A stretch of 64,000 nucleotides of DNA, taken from Roseiarcus fermentans (GTDB taxonomy: Bacteria > Pseudomonadota > Alphaproteobacteria > Rhizobiales > Beijerinckiaceae). The position numbers were made by a program, and so were the translations under genes. The first letter of the stretch is position 1, and every line of letters begins with the position of its first letter. The notes beneath the pieces are model-generated. The model had not been told where the DNA came from. It searched no databases and saw only the letters and a list, made by a program, of their open reading frames with translations. Positions 9,752 to 19,669 of the stretch are shown here, piece after piece. The stretch spans positions 56,463 through 120,462 of the forward strand of contig NZ_QNRK01000022.1 of the NCBI RefSeq assembly GCF_003315135.1. Reading direction: 5' to 3'.

Positions 9752-10252
9752 ATGAAGGCCAGTTCTGCTGTTGACGGCAAAGCCAGGGTCAACGCGTCAA
9801 GAGCGAAGGCGGCCGGCTTCGGCGCCGCGGCGCTCGTTCTGAGTTCGGCGCTGGCCTTCGCCGCCGACGATATCCCCGACATCAAGGGGCCGTGGACCGG
9901 CAAGTCGTTCACGATCGTCGCCGGCGCGGCGCCGCACTGGCCGAACAACGCCGGCACGTTCGCAAACCCGGGTCTCGGCGAAAAGGATCTGGTCATCGCC
10001 ATCACCCATCAGGAGGGACGACGGTTCTGGGGGACGACATCGCTGTCGGACGATCACGACCGGTCCGAGGAGCCGTTCATCGGCGAGCTTTATGGGCCCG
10101 GGAACCGCAAGGTGATGATCGCTCATACGGTCGGGGTGATCGAGGGCGAAATCGACGGCGACGTTCTTTCGTTCTGCTTCGCGCAGGCGGACGGTCGCGG
10201 TCCGACCAAGAGCAGCGTCGTCAGTTGCACCGAGGTCCACCGCTCCCGCTGA
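9752..10252 (+). CDS. Exported protein of unknown function
   Basis: A 166-residue protein with a signal peptide (hydrophobic core AAGFGAAALVLSSALAFA, cleavage likely after AFA). The mature part begins DDIPDIKGPWTGKSF and holds NPGLGEKDLVIAITHQEGRRFWG and IEGEIDGDVLSFCF, the pattern of a small beta-sandwich in which a compound or environment is compared. ATG 9752 has GGGAG upstream. Two cysteines near the C terminus (FCFAQ and VSCTE) could form a disulfide. Not recognised as a named family; convergent with the D-amino-acid dehydrogenase gene. Confidence 0.7.
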   Translation: MKASSAVDGKARVNASRAKAAGFGAAALVLSSALAFAADDIPDIKGPWTGKSFTIVAGAAPHWPNNAGTFANPGLGEKDLVIAITHQEGRRFWGTTSLSDDHDRSEEPFIGELYGPGNRKVMIAHTVGVIEGEIDGDVLSFCFAQADGRGPTKSSVVSCTEVHRSR

Positions 10253-10302
10253 GCGCGCGGGCGCGCTTCGAATGGCCGCAGGAGGCCGTCGGACGTCTCG
10301 TG

Positions 10303-11574
10303 TCATCCGAAGCGCTCCGCCCGGAACGGGGCGGGGTCGACGAACGGGGTCGCGCCGGTCACGATTTCGGCGATCAGCCGTCCGGTGATCGGCCCGAGGG
10401 TCAGGCCGAGATGCTGGTGGCCGAAATCGAGCCACAGGCCGGGCTTGCCGGGGAAGGGTCCGACGATCGGGCGCATGTCGGGCAGGCACGGACGGCGGCC
10501 GAGCCAGGGCGCGGCGTCCTTGCGCGCGCCGATCGGGAACATGGCCTTTGCGAACGGCTCGAGCCGGTCGATGTGGGCCGACGACGGCGGGTCGTCGGGC
10601 CGGGCGAACTCGGCGCCGGTCGTGAGCCGGAGGCCGAGCGTCGTCGGCGCGACCAGATAGCCCTTCTCGAGGTCGAGCACTGGACGGCTGAGGAACGCGT
10701 TCCCGCGCGCCTCATAATGCATGTGGTAGCCGCGCTTGACGAAGAACGGCAGTCTCAGCCCGAATTTTTTCGCCAGATCGTTCGCCCAGGGCCCGAGCGC
10801 GACGACCACGTCGGGCGCGGCGACGCGTCCCTTTGCGGTCGTGACCATCCATCCGCCCGCCGCGGACGCGAGCGTCATCGCGTCGCCGGTCTCGAACCGT
10901 CCCCCCCGCTCGACGAACAGCGCGGCGTAGGCGCGGGTGAGACCCCCGGGGTCGGGCGTGCTCAAGGGATCAGGGAACTGCGCCGCGCCGCGCCCGGCCT
11001 CGCCGACGTGCGGCTCGAGCGCCAGAAGCCCGTCGCGGTCGAGAAAATTTGCCACGACGCCGTAAGCCCTCAGCGCCTCGACGTCGCGGCGCGCGCCGTC
11101 CTCGCCCTGCGAGGTGCGCCACACCTTGATCCATCCGGTCGGCCGCAAGAGGTCGCCGCAGCCTGCGGCCTCAGCGAGCTTCCGGTGCGCGTCGGCCGCG
11201 CCGAACACGAGCGGCTTCATCGCCGCGGCGGTCTCGGCCACCCGCGACGAATGCGAGAACTGGAAATACTGCCAGAGGGCGGGGGCGCTCGCCGGCAGCG
11301 CGCGGTAACGGACGTGGGCGCGGGGGTCGCGGTTGAGCGCGGCGGCGGCGATCTCGGCCGGGTCGCTCGGCAGCGTGTAGGGGATCACCGCCTCGCTCTG
11401 GACCAGCCCCGCGTTGCCGAAACTCGTCTCGTCCCCCGCCTCGCCCCGGCGATCGACGAGCGTGACGTCGAGGCCGCGCGCCTGCAGCGCGAGCGCGGCC
11501 GACACCCCGACCATGCCGGCGCCCAGAACGATGGCGTCGACGCTGCGTGACGGCATGGGAAGATCCTCGATCAT
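10303..11574 (-). CDS. dadA: D-amino-acid dehydrogenase-like FAD oxidoreductase
   Basis: A 423-residue flavoprotein of the DadA type, which deaminates D-amino acids to keto acids and passes electrons to the respiratory chain. It shows the FAD fingerprint LGAGMVGVSAALALQARG at residues 16-33, ETSFGNAGLVQSEAVIPY after it as in DadA proteins, and near the end the GHQHLGLTLGPITGRLIAE flavin motif. It is a single gene; no alanine racemase (dadX) is adjacent, so the substrate may be another D-amino acid or a related amine. The downstream neighbour is convergent, the upstream one a TetR gene on the same strand, 110 bases away. Confidence 0.82.
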   Translation of the reverse strand: MIEDLPMPSRSVDAIVLGAGMVGVSAALALQARGLDVTLVDRRGEAGDETSFGNAGLVQSEAVIPYTLPSDPAEIAAAALNRDPRAHVRYRALPASAPALWQYFQFSHSSRVAETAAAMKPLVFGAADAHRKLAEAAGCGDLLRPTGWIKVWRTSQGEDGARRDVEALRAYGVVANFLDRDGLLALEPHVGEAGRGAAQFPDPLSTPDPGGLTRAYAALFVERGGRFETGDAMTLASAAGGWMVTTAKGRVAAPDVVVALGPWANDLAKKFGLRLPFFVKRGYHMHYEARGNAFLSRPVLDLEKGYLVAPTTLGLRLTTGAEFARPDDPPSSAHIDRLEPFAKAMFPIGARKDAAPWLGRRPCLPDMRPIVGPFPGKPGLWLDFGHQHLGLTLGPITGRLIAEIVTGATPFVDPAPFRAERFG

Positions 11575-11684
11575 GGTGAGGCGCGTCGCTCGCGCCTCGA
11601 TGTCCTGCGTCTTCCTAATCGATCGGACGCGTCGACGTCGATACGGCGAGGTCGGCGCTAGCGCGCAAGCGGCAGGTCCGGCTG

Positions 11685-12332
11685 TTACGACTCCAGCGGC
11701 GGCAACTCGCGTTGCAACGCCTCGTCGATGAGCGCCGGGTCCGCTCCCAGACCGGCGAGGATGGCGCGAACGACCTGAAGAGCGCGCTCCTTCCCGCCGC
11801 TTTCGACATGGGATGATCGAAGAGCGAACACCATCACCCCGTATGCGACAGCTTCGGCCAGTTCGATTTCGGAAACCCTGATCATACCCTTCGCGATCGC
11901 CTCTTCCAGATCGGCCCGCGCACGCCGCGGAGCGACCGTGCCGACGCCGGAAACGGAGCCCAGAAAGGCGCGGAAGACCGGATTTAGAGCCGCCTTGCGG
12001 TAGAACAGGCGCGCCGCGGTCGCGAAGCGGATGACGGGGTTCGGTTCCTCTTCGACGACGGGAACGATGGACGCGATGAATGCGTCCGAGAGCGTCGCCA
12101 GGGTGGCGTCGAGCAGATCCCGAGTCGTATCGAAATAATTGTAGAAGGTGCCGCGGGAGACGCCGGCGGCTTTGACGAAATCGTCGATGACCGGGCTGTC
12201 AGGGCCGTACTTCGCGAAAATCGGCACGGCGGTCTCGATGATCAGCGCCCGGGTCCGCGCCCGCTGCGCTTCACCGGCCGCCGCGCGCGGATTGGCCGGG
12301 CGCTTGCGCCTGGACTTCAGTTCGTAGCTCAT
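11685..12332 (-). CDS. TetR/AcrR family regulator of the aromatic operon (probable)
   Basis: A 215-residue TetR-family regulator with a basic N-terminal arm (KSRRKRPANPR) and a helix-turn-helix at about residues 45-70 (FVKAAGVSRGTFYNYFDTTRDLL). It lies 132 bases downstream of the flavin hydroxylase gene of the meta-cleavage operon and on the same strand, and has its own short promoter region containing a perfect inverted repeat (12359-12379). The position suggests that it controls the aromatic operon and itself; control of the dadA-like gene downstream is also possible. The inducer is unknown. Confidence 0.85.
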   Translation of the reverse strand: MSYELKSRRKRPANPRAAAGEAQRARTRALIIETAVPIFAKYGPDSPVIDDFVKAAGVSRGTFYNYFDTTRDLLDATLATLSDAFIASIVPVVEEEPNPVIRFATAARLFYRKAALNPVFRAFLGSVSGVGTVAPRRARADLEEAIAKGMIRVSEIELAEAVAYGVMVFALRSSHVESGGKERALQVVRAILAGLGADPALIDEALQRELPPLES

Positions 12333-12358
12333 GCCGACGCTTATAGCGAAAGCAAAGC

Positions 12359-12379
12359 GGATCGTCCGCGATACGATCC
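12359..12379. promoter_or_regulatory. Candidate operator upstream of the TetR gene
   Basis: GGATCGT-CCGCGAT-ACGATCC is a perfect inverted repeat with 7-base arms and 7-base spacer, 27 bases before the TetR start codon. A TATAAG box sits between it and the ATG. The layout fits autoregulation by the TetR protein; it does not resemble the palindrome at 15995-16008. Confidence 0.45.
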
Positions 12380-12464
12380 TGGACTTTCCGGGCCCGACGG
12401 CGAACGTCCTGGCTGGGCGCGCGGCTGGCGCCCGCGCATCGTTTAGCCCGCCGGTCGACTGCGG

Positions 12465-14066
12465 TTATGCAGCCGGAGGGAGCGCGGCGAAGGCCGCCCG
12501 CGCGGCGCCCTCCCGGATCTCCGGCGCCGGGACCGCGAGGCCGAAGACGTCGGACGCGGCGACGAAGCGGTCGGGTCGAAGCGCCACGACGCGGACGCCG
12601 AAACCGCGCATCCACTGTTGCAATATGCCGTTGAGGTCGACGATGTTGTCCGGGCCGTCGCCGCGATCGTTGGCGCCAAGCGCTTTCGCGTAGCGCGCGC
12701 CGAGCGCGTCCCATTCGGCTTTCTCGCCCGGCGAAAGAAGATCCCTGGGGTCGACGCCGTCTCCGAGCAGGGTGAAGCCATCGCCAAGCAACTCGTCGAG
12801 AAGGCAGAGTTTGCCGGCCGAGTTTGCGACCCGCGGTTGCGGAATCGTCTTGCCGACGGCGCTGTCGGCAGAGACGCTCCCTCGCACCCAGCCGCTTTCG
12901 AGGAACGGCGGACGAAGAAGCGGCGGCTCCTCAGGCGGCGCGTCGGGCGAGGGGGCAAGCGCCGCCATTTCCTCGTCCGTAAGCTGCTGCTTGATGATGC
13001 GCCCCATCTGGACCGCGACGGCCGTCATCATGGCGACGGTCGGCGCCCGTTCGACCTCGTAGGTGTCGAGTAGGCGATCGGGCAGGCGACCCTTCAGAAC
13101 CTCGCGCAGCTTCCAGCTCAGATTGAACGCGTCGCGGATGCCCGACTGCATGCCCTGGCCCGCCCAGGGCGGCATGAGGTGCGCGGCGTCGCCGAGAAGG
13201 AAGATTCGACCCTCCCGCCATCTTTCCGCGTGCCGGACGTGATGCTTGTAGAAGGCGTGTTGGTGAATCTCGATCAGGTCGTCGGTCACGCCCAGCGAGT
13301 TGAGCAGGGGCCAAAGCTGCTCCTGGGTGGCGAAGTCCTTTTCCGACTCGTGCGCCTCGAGCGGGAACTCCCAGCGATGATTGCCGAGCGCCAGCGCGAT
13401 ATCGACGACCGGTCGCTGCTTGTCCGACCAGAAGGTCAGGATATTGCGGTTCGGCCACCATCGCTTGACGCGAGCGTCGACCACGACCCATAGCTTCTCG
13501 ACCGTTTCGCCCAGCATCTTCACGCCGAGTCGGTCGCGGGTCTTGCTGGAGCCGCCGTCGCAGGCGAGCGCGTAGCGCGTACGCACCGTGGTCTCCGCGC
13601 CGTTCCTCACGTCGCGGCTGGTGACCGTAACGCCATCGGCGTCCTGATCGACGGCTACGACTTCGACTCCGAACCGCACATCCACGACATCGGCGTAGTC
13701 GGGCATTCGGGCGCGCATGACCTCCTCCATCCTCGGCTGATAGATGGCGTAGGAGCGCGGGTGTACGCCGAGGGCCGAGGGCGGAAAGGTCAGATGGGTG
13801 ATTTCATGACCGCTGTAGGTTATCCAGCGCAAGGCGACAGTCTCGTCCATCACCTCGGCCAGATCCCGATCCAGTCCGAGCGATTGGAAGCAACGCATCG
13901 TCGAGTCGCAGACCGTCACCGCGCGGGCGCGTGGGTAGATCGCGGGCTCGCGCTCGAGAGCGATCGTCTTGATCCCGTACTGTCCAAGACACAGCGCCGC
14001 GGTCAGTCCCGTCGGCCCATAGCCGATAATCGCGACGTCCGCGTCGAACGCCTTGCCGTTGCTCAT
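12465..14066 (-). CDS. FAD-dependent aromatic hydroxylase (MhpA-like)
   Basis: A 533-residue class A flavoprotein monooxygenase of the 3-(3-hydroxyphenyl)propionate hydroxylase (MhpA) type. It has GYGPTG at residues 15-20 for FAD, a DGGSSKTR segment in the middle as the family's DG motif, and GDAAHLMPPWAGQGMQSGIR for FAD ribityl and pyrophosphate contacts. The enzyme would use NAD(P)H and O2 to add an ortho hydroxyl to a phenolic acid, giving a catechol for the dioxygenase encoded just upstream. It is the third gene of the operon hydrolase-dioxygenase-hydroxylase, 34 bases after the dioxygenase. The exact aromatic substrate cannot be read from the sequence. Confidence 0.85.
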   Translation of the reverse strand: MSNGKAFDADVAIIGYGPTGLTAALCLGQYGIKTIALEREPAIYPRARAVTVCDSTMRCFQSLGLDRDLAEVMDETVALRWITYSGHEITHLTFPPSALGVHPRSYAIYQPRMEEVMRARMPDYADVVDVRFGVEVVAVDQDADGVTVTSRDVRNGAETTVRTRYALACDGGSSKTRDRLGVKMLGETVEKLWVVVDARVKRWWPNRNILTFWSDKQRPVVDIALALGNHRWEFPLEAHESEKDFATQEQLWPLLNSLGVTDDLIEIHQHAFYKHHVRHAERWREGRIFLLGDAAHLMPPWAGQGMQSGIRDAFNLSWKLREVLKGRLPDRLLDTYEVERAPTVAMMTAVAVQMGRIIKQQLTDEEMAALAPSPDAPPEEPPLLRPPFLESGWVRGSVSADSAVGKTIPQPRVANSAGKLCLLDELLGDGFTLLGDGVDPRDLLSPGEKAEWDALGARYAKALGANDRGDGPDNIVDLNGILQQWMRGFGVRVVALRPDRFVAASDVFGLAVPAPEIREGAARAAFAALPPAA

Positions 14067-14100
14067 CGATTCCTCCCTGGATGCGGATTGTGTTTCGTTG

Positions 14101-15009
14101 TCAGGCGGTCGGCGAAGCGGCGCCCTTGTGGCCCCACTCGCTCATCTGGCTGAAACGGCCGACCGTCCAGGCGGAGTCGTCGACCAGCAGGCCGCCGCAT
14201 CCGAATTCGACGAGAACGCCCGAGGGCGTCCGGCCGTAGAACGACACCATTTTGTCGTTGGGGTGCTGGCCGATATCCATGGCGATCGGATAGCCGGCGG
14301 CCCGGCAACGGTCGCGCGCGAGGCCAACGTCCGTGATCGACCGCGTCTCGAGCATGAAGTGGTGCAGGCGCTTGACCGGGCCGGGGATCGGCGGTCGCGG
14401 CGCGACGGCATAGGAGTGGTGCCGCTCGTTGGCGTGAAAGAACGCGACTTCGAACGTCACGCCCGGCGCAACCGTAATGTCGATGTAGTCGCTGATCTTC
14501 AGGCCAAGGACCTTTTGCGCGAAGTCGACGGCCGCCGGATAATCGGCCGCCTGATAGACGGCGTGCCCCAGGCCGCCGTCGCCGGTGACGAAGCCCGATG
14601 CAACCTTGTCGGACACAAACGGTTTTGAAGCCTTCTTCTGTCCGCTGAACGCCTCGTGCCGGTTGCCGTCCGGGTCGCGGAAATGCAGCATGGCCTCGAC
14701 GCCTCGCAAAGCGAGTTCCGGCGCTGAAGCGTTCGACCATTCCAAGCCGAGCGCGTCGAGCTTTCTGGCGAATTCGGCGACGTCGTCGACGCCCCACCCG
14801 GCAAAGGCGCAGTCGTCGGCCGGGCCCTCGACGAGAACGAAGCGTTGCGCCGCGTCGTCCATTCGCAGCAGGCGCCTGGCCTTCCCGTCGCCGCTCTCGG
14901 GCGGGTCGAGGACCTCGAGGCCGAGGACCCCGGAGGCGAAGCGCTCCCACGCGGGCAGATCGCCAACTTCAAAGCCAAGATAGCCGAGTTCGTGCACGCT
15001 GACGCTCAT
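14101..15009 (-). CDS. Extradiol ring-cleavage dioxygenase (VOC superfamily, BphC-like)
   Basis: A 302-residue type I extradiol dioxygenase made of two VOC modules. The C-terminal module holds the expected Fe(II) triad: H149 in GGLGHAVYQ, H216 in KRLHHFMLE and E268 in GVLVEFG. It would open the ring of a catechol next to the hydroxyls (meta cleavage) to a coloured keto-acid. ATG 15009 was chosen because GGAG lies 6 bases upstream; ATG 15021 has no ribosome site. It stands between the hydrolase (41 bases upstream) and the hydroxylase (34 bases downstream), so the three genes are likely one transcript and one pathway. Confidence 0.9.
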   Translation of the reverse strand: MSVSVHELGYLGFEVGDLPAWERFASGVLGLEVLDPPESGDGKARRLLRMDDAAQRFVLVEGPADDCAFAGWGVDDVAEFARKLDALGLEWSNASAPELALRGVEAMLHFRDPDGNRHEAFSGQKKASKPFVSDKVASGFVTGDGGLGHAVYQAADYPAAVDFAQKVLGLKISDYIDITVAPGVTFEVAFFHANERHHSYAVAPRPPIPGPVKRLHHFMLETRSITDVGLARDRCRAAGYPIAMDIGQHPNDKMVSFYGRTPSGVLVEFGCGGLLVDDSAWTVGRFSQMSEWGHKGAASPTA

Positions 15010-15050
15010 CGCCGTCTCCATGGTGAAAGCCGAAGTTGAATCTCAAAGGG

Positions 15051-15905
15051 TCACGGATTGCTGAGGAAGCTGTCCACCAGATCGTTGAAGCGATCGGGAT
15101 GCTCCCATTGCGCCCAGTGGCCACAATGGGTCAGCAGGACGAAATCCGCGTTGGGCATGACGCGGAACGGCTCCATGCCGGCCGCCGGATTGACCTCGTC
15201 CTGAATGCCCCAGACGAACAGCGCACGGTGCGGAAGGGTCGCAAGGCGCGGGTCCAGACTGATGAAGGTCTCCTTGCCCGGACCGCCGGGCGGCGGAAGG
15301 AGCGGCGGGTTGGCGCGGATCTCCGGATCGTTGCTGGCGTCGAAGCGCGCTTTCAGGATCTCCGGCGTGATCAGGCTGCGATCGAAGACGAGAAGCTCGA
15401 CGAAGGCCGTGAGCTTCTCGATCGTCGGGCCGTCATCGAGATAATAGGCGAGGAGCCGCTTGACGCCATCGGTCGGCGCCTTGGCCCCGGCGACCACGCC
15501 TCCGCCCGGTCCCATCAGGACGAGCCTGTCGACGCGGTCCGGGTCATCCATCGCCAGGCACAGCGCCGCCGAACCGCCGAACGAATTGCCGACCAGATGC
15601 GCCTTTGCCAGCCCGACGGCGTCCATGAACGCCTTGACCGCCAGCCCGCCGTTCTGAAACGGGCCGGCGGCGCCGAAGGCGTTCAAATTCTTCGAGCTCT
15701 CGCCCCAACCCGGAAAGTCGATGACCCACAGGCGATGACGCTCGGAGAGCGCGCCGACGTTCTTGCCGTAGTTGCTTGCGCCCGTCGCGCCCGGACCGCC
15801 GCCGTGCAGCATGACGACATCCGGACCCGCTCCATGAACCTGGTACGAGATGCGCCACGGCTGCCCGATGTCCGTGCAGCCCTCTACAGTCCGCTTGTCC
15901 GGCAT
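15051..15905 (-). CDS. Meta-cleavage product hydrolase (alpha/beta hydrolase, MhpC/BphD-like)
   Basis: A 284-residue alpha/beta hydrolase. The oxyanion segment LHGGGPGATG, the nucleophile elbow GNSFGG with S108, D236 in GIQDEVNP and H263 in CGHWAQWEHP form the catalytic set of C-C hydrolases that split the 2-hydroxy-6-oxo-dienoate made by extradiol dioxygenases. ATG 15905 has GGGAGGA 4 bases upstream; longer forms starting before it lack such a site. It is the first gene of the aromatic operon and is preceded by a palindromic promoter region at 15995-16008. Confidence 0.88.
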   Translation of the reverse strand: MPDKRTVEGCTDIGQPWRISYQVHGAGPDVVMLHGGGPGATGASNYGKNVGALSERHRLWVIDFPGWGESSKNLNAFGAAGPFQNGGLAVKAFMDAVGLAKAHLVGNSFGGSAALCLAMDDPDRVDRLVLMGPGGGVVAGAKAPTDGVKRLLAYYLDDGPTIEKLTAFVELLVFDRSLITPEILKARFDASNDPEIRANPPLLPPPGGPGKETFISLDPRLATLPHRALFVWGIQDEVNPAAGMEPFRVMPNADFVLLTHCGHWAQWEHPDRFNDLVDSFLSNP

Positions 15906-16276
15906 CCGTTCCTCCCGCATGTCCGCGATTTTTCGAAGCGCGGCTTCCAAATCGCGCCACAAACCGACGTCCGCGTGGGGACCGTCTCATACGATGACAT
16001 TTATGTCAATAACATGTGTGTCAGCGTCGGAGAGCAATGAGCGCCGATCGCAAGCCCGCGCGCCGCCATGCGCTCCGGATCGCTCGCTTTGGCACGATCG
16101 GCGGCATTCGGACCCTTCTCCGGGGACGCCCGGTGCCGGCGCATCGGCTCGCGCCGCCGGCTCGGGTGCTGATCGGCGTCGGGCGGCTGGCGCCGCGAGG
16201 GGTTCGGCCCTCTCGACCCGACATCCGCGCTCCTGTAGACCGCGCCGGAACCCGAACATGACGCGAGCCTAAAGAC
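15906..16276. other. 371-base divergent intergenic region between the aromatic operon and purB
   Basis: The left part (to about 16030) is AT-rich with the palindrome at 15995-16008. The right part is GC-rich and shows no recognisable gene or RNA; open frames there have no ribosome site or family resemblance. Confidence 0.5.
15995..16008. promoter_or_regulatory. Palindromic operator upstream of the aromatic operon
   Basis: TGACAT-TT-ATGTCA is a perfect inverted repeat, followed at once by AATAACATGTGTGTCA, which adds further TGTCA/ATGT half-sites. It lies 90 bases before the hydrolase start in the only AT-rich patch of the intergenic region. It is a likely binding site for the TetR regulator at 11685-12332 or another regulator. 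Confidence 0.5.
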
Positions 16277-17584
<1,308 letters not shown>

Positions 17585-17591
17585 GGTCCGC

Positions 17592-17675
17592 TGTCATCTC
17601 TGCGAAAGCGCATTCGCGGGGATGACAAGCGTGGGATCCGAGTCGCCCCCGCGAAAGCGTGCGAAAGCGGGGGCG
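17592..17675 (+). terminator. Paired inverted repeats after purB (terminator/dispersed repeat)
   Basis: Two stem-loops follow the purB stop: TGTCATC...GATGACA (17592-17627) and CGCCCCCGC...GCGGGGGCG (17644-17675), both with GCGAAAGC-type cores. The GATGACA/CCCCGCGAAAGC words are those of a dispersed palindromic repeat common in alphaproteobacteria. It probably also ends purB transcription and separates it from the convergent esterase gene. Confidence 0.5.
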
Positions 17676-17710
17676 AGACCCAGGCCACGGGGCGCCCGCT
17701 TCCGCCAGCG

Positions 17711-19216
17711 TCAATGTGCAGCCTTCTCCAAAAAGAACCGCAGCATCTCGCGCGAGGCGTCGGGGCCCTTGGCGTCGGTGAACGATCCTTCGGGCCTGCC
17801 GCCCGACCAGGCGTGGCCGAGCCCGTCGACGGACCAGAACTCGGCGTGGGCGGCGCCGCGTCCGTTCGTGACGACGGTGCGGGTGTAGGCGCGGCCGCCG
17901 GCGGTCCCGTCCTGAATCAGCTCCTGCGCGCCGCCGGGAAGGGCGGCGCGGGCGTCGGCGAGAATGGCGGCGGCGTTGGACGGATTGACGACCCTGTCGC
18001 CGGCGCCGTGGAACACGATGGTGCGGACCTGCCCGGTCGCGCGGCTCGTCCGCGCCCCGTTCATGCCGCCGCGCATCGCCATCAGCCCGGACGGCAGGTC
18101 CGACGCTGCGCCGTGCGGCAGTCCCGAGTGGACGCCGGCCGCGGCGTAGAGGTCGGGGTAGGTCGCGCCCATGATCGCGGCCATCGCGCCGCCGGCCGAG
18201 AGGCCGGCGACATAGATCCGCGCGGGATCGACGGCGAACTCGGCCATGACCGCGCGGGTGAGGCCCGCCAGGATCGCCGGCTCGCCCTCGCCGCGCGTCT
18301 GGTGGGCGAGGTCGAACCAGTTCCAGCACGCCGACATGTTGGCGCTCGAAGGCTGCCTCGGATAGGCGACGAGGAAGCCCATCTCTTCGGCGAGCGCATT
18401 CATGCCCGTGCCGACGGCGAAATCGTCCGGGTTTTGGCTGCAGCCGTGCAGCATGACGACCAGCGGCAGCGCGCGCCCTTGCGCCCGGCTCGGGACGTAG
18501 AGCTTGTAGTCGCGCGACCCCGTCGCGCAGGAAAAACTGCGCGTGTGGAAGGCCGAGCCCTCCGGAACCGCGACGGCGGGCGGCGTGCGCAAGCCCAGGA
18601 CCTGCGCGGCGCCGCGACCGACGCCGGGAAGATTGGCCTGCCTGAGGAGGTCGACGACCTCGCCCAGCGGGCGCCGCTTGCGCCCGGACGATTGTCGCGG
18701 GGTCGGGGCGTCTTCCGCCCTCGCCGTCCGCTCCGGCGCCGGCTGCGCTGCCGTTTCGGCCGTCCCGAAGACCGGAAACGGCCGGCCCGCGCGCGGCGCT
18801 TCGGGGGGAGAGGCGTCACGCGTCCGGTCGAGGAGCGCGCGCTGGATGACCCGGGTCGCCTCCATGACTTCCTGCGCGCGAACCAGTTGCACGGCCTGCC
18901 GCACGGCGGCGCCGAGGTCGGTTTTCAAGGGTTCTATCCTCGTGACGACGGGGTTCGCCGAAAGCGCTCGGCGAGCGCCGACCTCCGCCTCTCCCCCGCT
19001 CGCCGTCCGTTCCGGCGCCGGCTGCGCCGCCGCCTCGAGCGTCGCCGCGGACCCAAGGGCCGGAAACGGCCGGCTCTCGCGCGCGGCTTCAGGGGGAGAG
19101 GCGTCATTCGTCCGGTCGAGGAGCGCGCGCTGGATGACCCGCGTCGCCTCCATGACGTCCTGCGAGCGAACCAGTTGCAGGGCCTGCCGCATGGCTGCGC
19201 TGAAATCGGTCTTCAT
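17711..19216 (-). CDS. PHB depolymerase family esterase with duplicated N-terminal segment
   Basis: A 501-residue esterase of the LpqC/PHB depolymerase family. The catalytic domain fills the second half: VVMLHGCSQNPDDFA (oxyanion region), GLSAGGAMAA with the nucleophile serine near residue 338, FHGAGDRVVNPSNA with the acid, and GLGHAWSGG with the histidine. The first 170 residues are unusual: MKTDFSAAMRQALQLVRS... recurs as KTDLGAAVRQAVQLVRA... from residue 98, each copy followed by VMEATRVIQRALLDRT and a Pro/Ala linker. A single copy of such an amphipathic segment is usual at the start of rhizobial relatives. No secretion signal is seen, so an intracellular polyester or feruloyl-ester substrate is possible. 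It follows a CopG-like gene by 24 bases. Confidence 0.83.
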   Translation of the reverse strand: MKTDFSAAMRQALQLVRSQDVMEATRVIQRALLDRTNDASPPEAARESRPFPALGSAATLEAAAQPAPERTASGGEAEVGARRALSANPVVTRIEPLKTDLGAAVRQAVQLVRAQEVMEATRVIQRALLDRTRDASPPEAPRAGRPFPVFGTAETAAQPAPERTARAEDAPTPRQSSGRKRRPLGEVVDLLRQANLPGVGRGAAQVLGLRTPPAVAVPEGSAFHTRSFSCATGSRDYKLYVPSRAQGRALPLVVMLHGCSQNPDDFAVGTGMNALAEEMGFLVAYPRQPSSANMSACWNWFDLAHQTRGEGEPAILAGLTRAVMAEFAVDPARIYVAGLSAGGAMAAIMGATYPDLYAAAGVHSGLPHGAASDLPSGLMAMRGGMNGARTSRATGQVRTIVFHGAGDRVVNPSNAAAILADARAALPGGAQELIQDGTAGGRAYTRTVVTNGRGAAHAEFWSVDGLGHAWSGGRPEGSFTDAKGPDASREMLRFFLEKAAH

Positions 19217-19240
19217 GGGTCGGATTCCTTTTGGAAGGGG

Positions 19241-19657
19241 TTAGCGAATGCGGTCGGCGAGCGCCGCCTTGACGTCCCGGCTGGCGTGAAGAGCGCCGAG
19301 AACGGTGATGGTCTCGATCGTCTCGCGCGCCAGATCCGGCGTGACGTCGTCGTCGATGGCGGCGAGGCCGACGACCTGGATTTGCAGCCGGACGCCCTTC
19401 GCCTTCGCGTCTTCCAGCTCCCGCCGGCTCACGCGGCGGAGCCCGAGCTCGAGCGTGTTGCGCACGATCGACTGCTTGACCGCATCGGCATGGGACGCGA
19501 GCTGGTTGCGGATCGCGGTGCGGATGAAGTCGGTGCGGTTCGAGTAGAATCCCTCGCGCACCAGAAGGTCGATGTGGCCGAGGTCGACGAAGCCGAGGTT
19601 GATCGTGATCTTCTCGCTGTCGCCCTGGCGGTCGCGCAGGGTGTGTATGTCAGCCAT
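19241..19657 (-). CDS. CopG/ribbon-helix-helix type regulator
   Basis: A 138-residue protein with an N-terminal ribbon-helix-helix: the strand ITINLGFVDLGHIDLLV, then REGFYSNRTDFIRTAIRNQL. The C-terminal part (DIETITVLGALHASRDV-like strand pattern in its last third) may sense or oligomerise. Such proteins are often encoded with PHB-depolymerase-family esterases, as here. The start codon lies 13 bases from a triple half-site operator (19670-19698), so autoregulation of the regulator-esterase pair is very likely. GGAG precedes the ATG at 9 bases. Confidence 0.82.
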   Translation of the reverse strand: MADIHTLRDRQGDSEKITINLGFVDLGHIDLLVREGFYSNRTDFIRTAIRNQLASHADAVKQSIVRNTLELGLRRVSRRELEDAKAKGVRLQIQVVGLAAIDDDVTPDLARETIETITVLGALHASRDVKAALADRIR

Positions 19658-19669
19658 TTTTTCGTCTCC

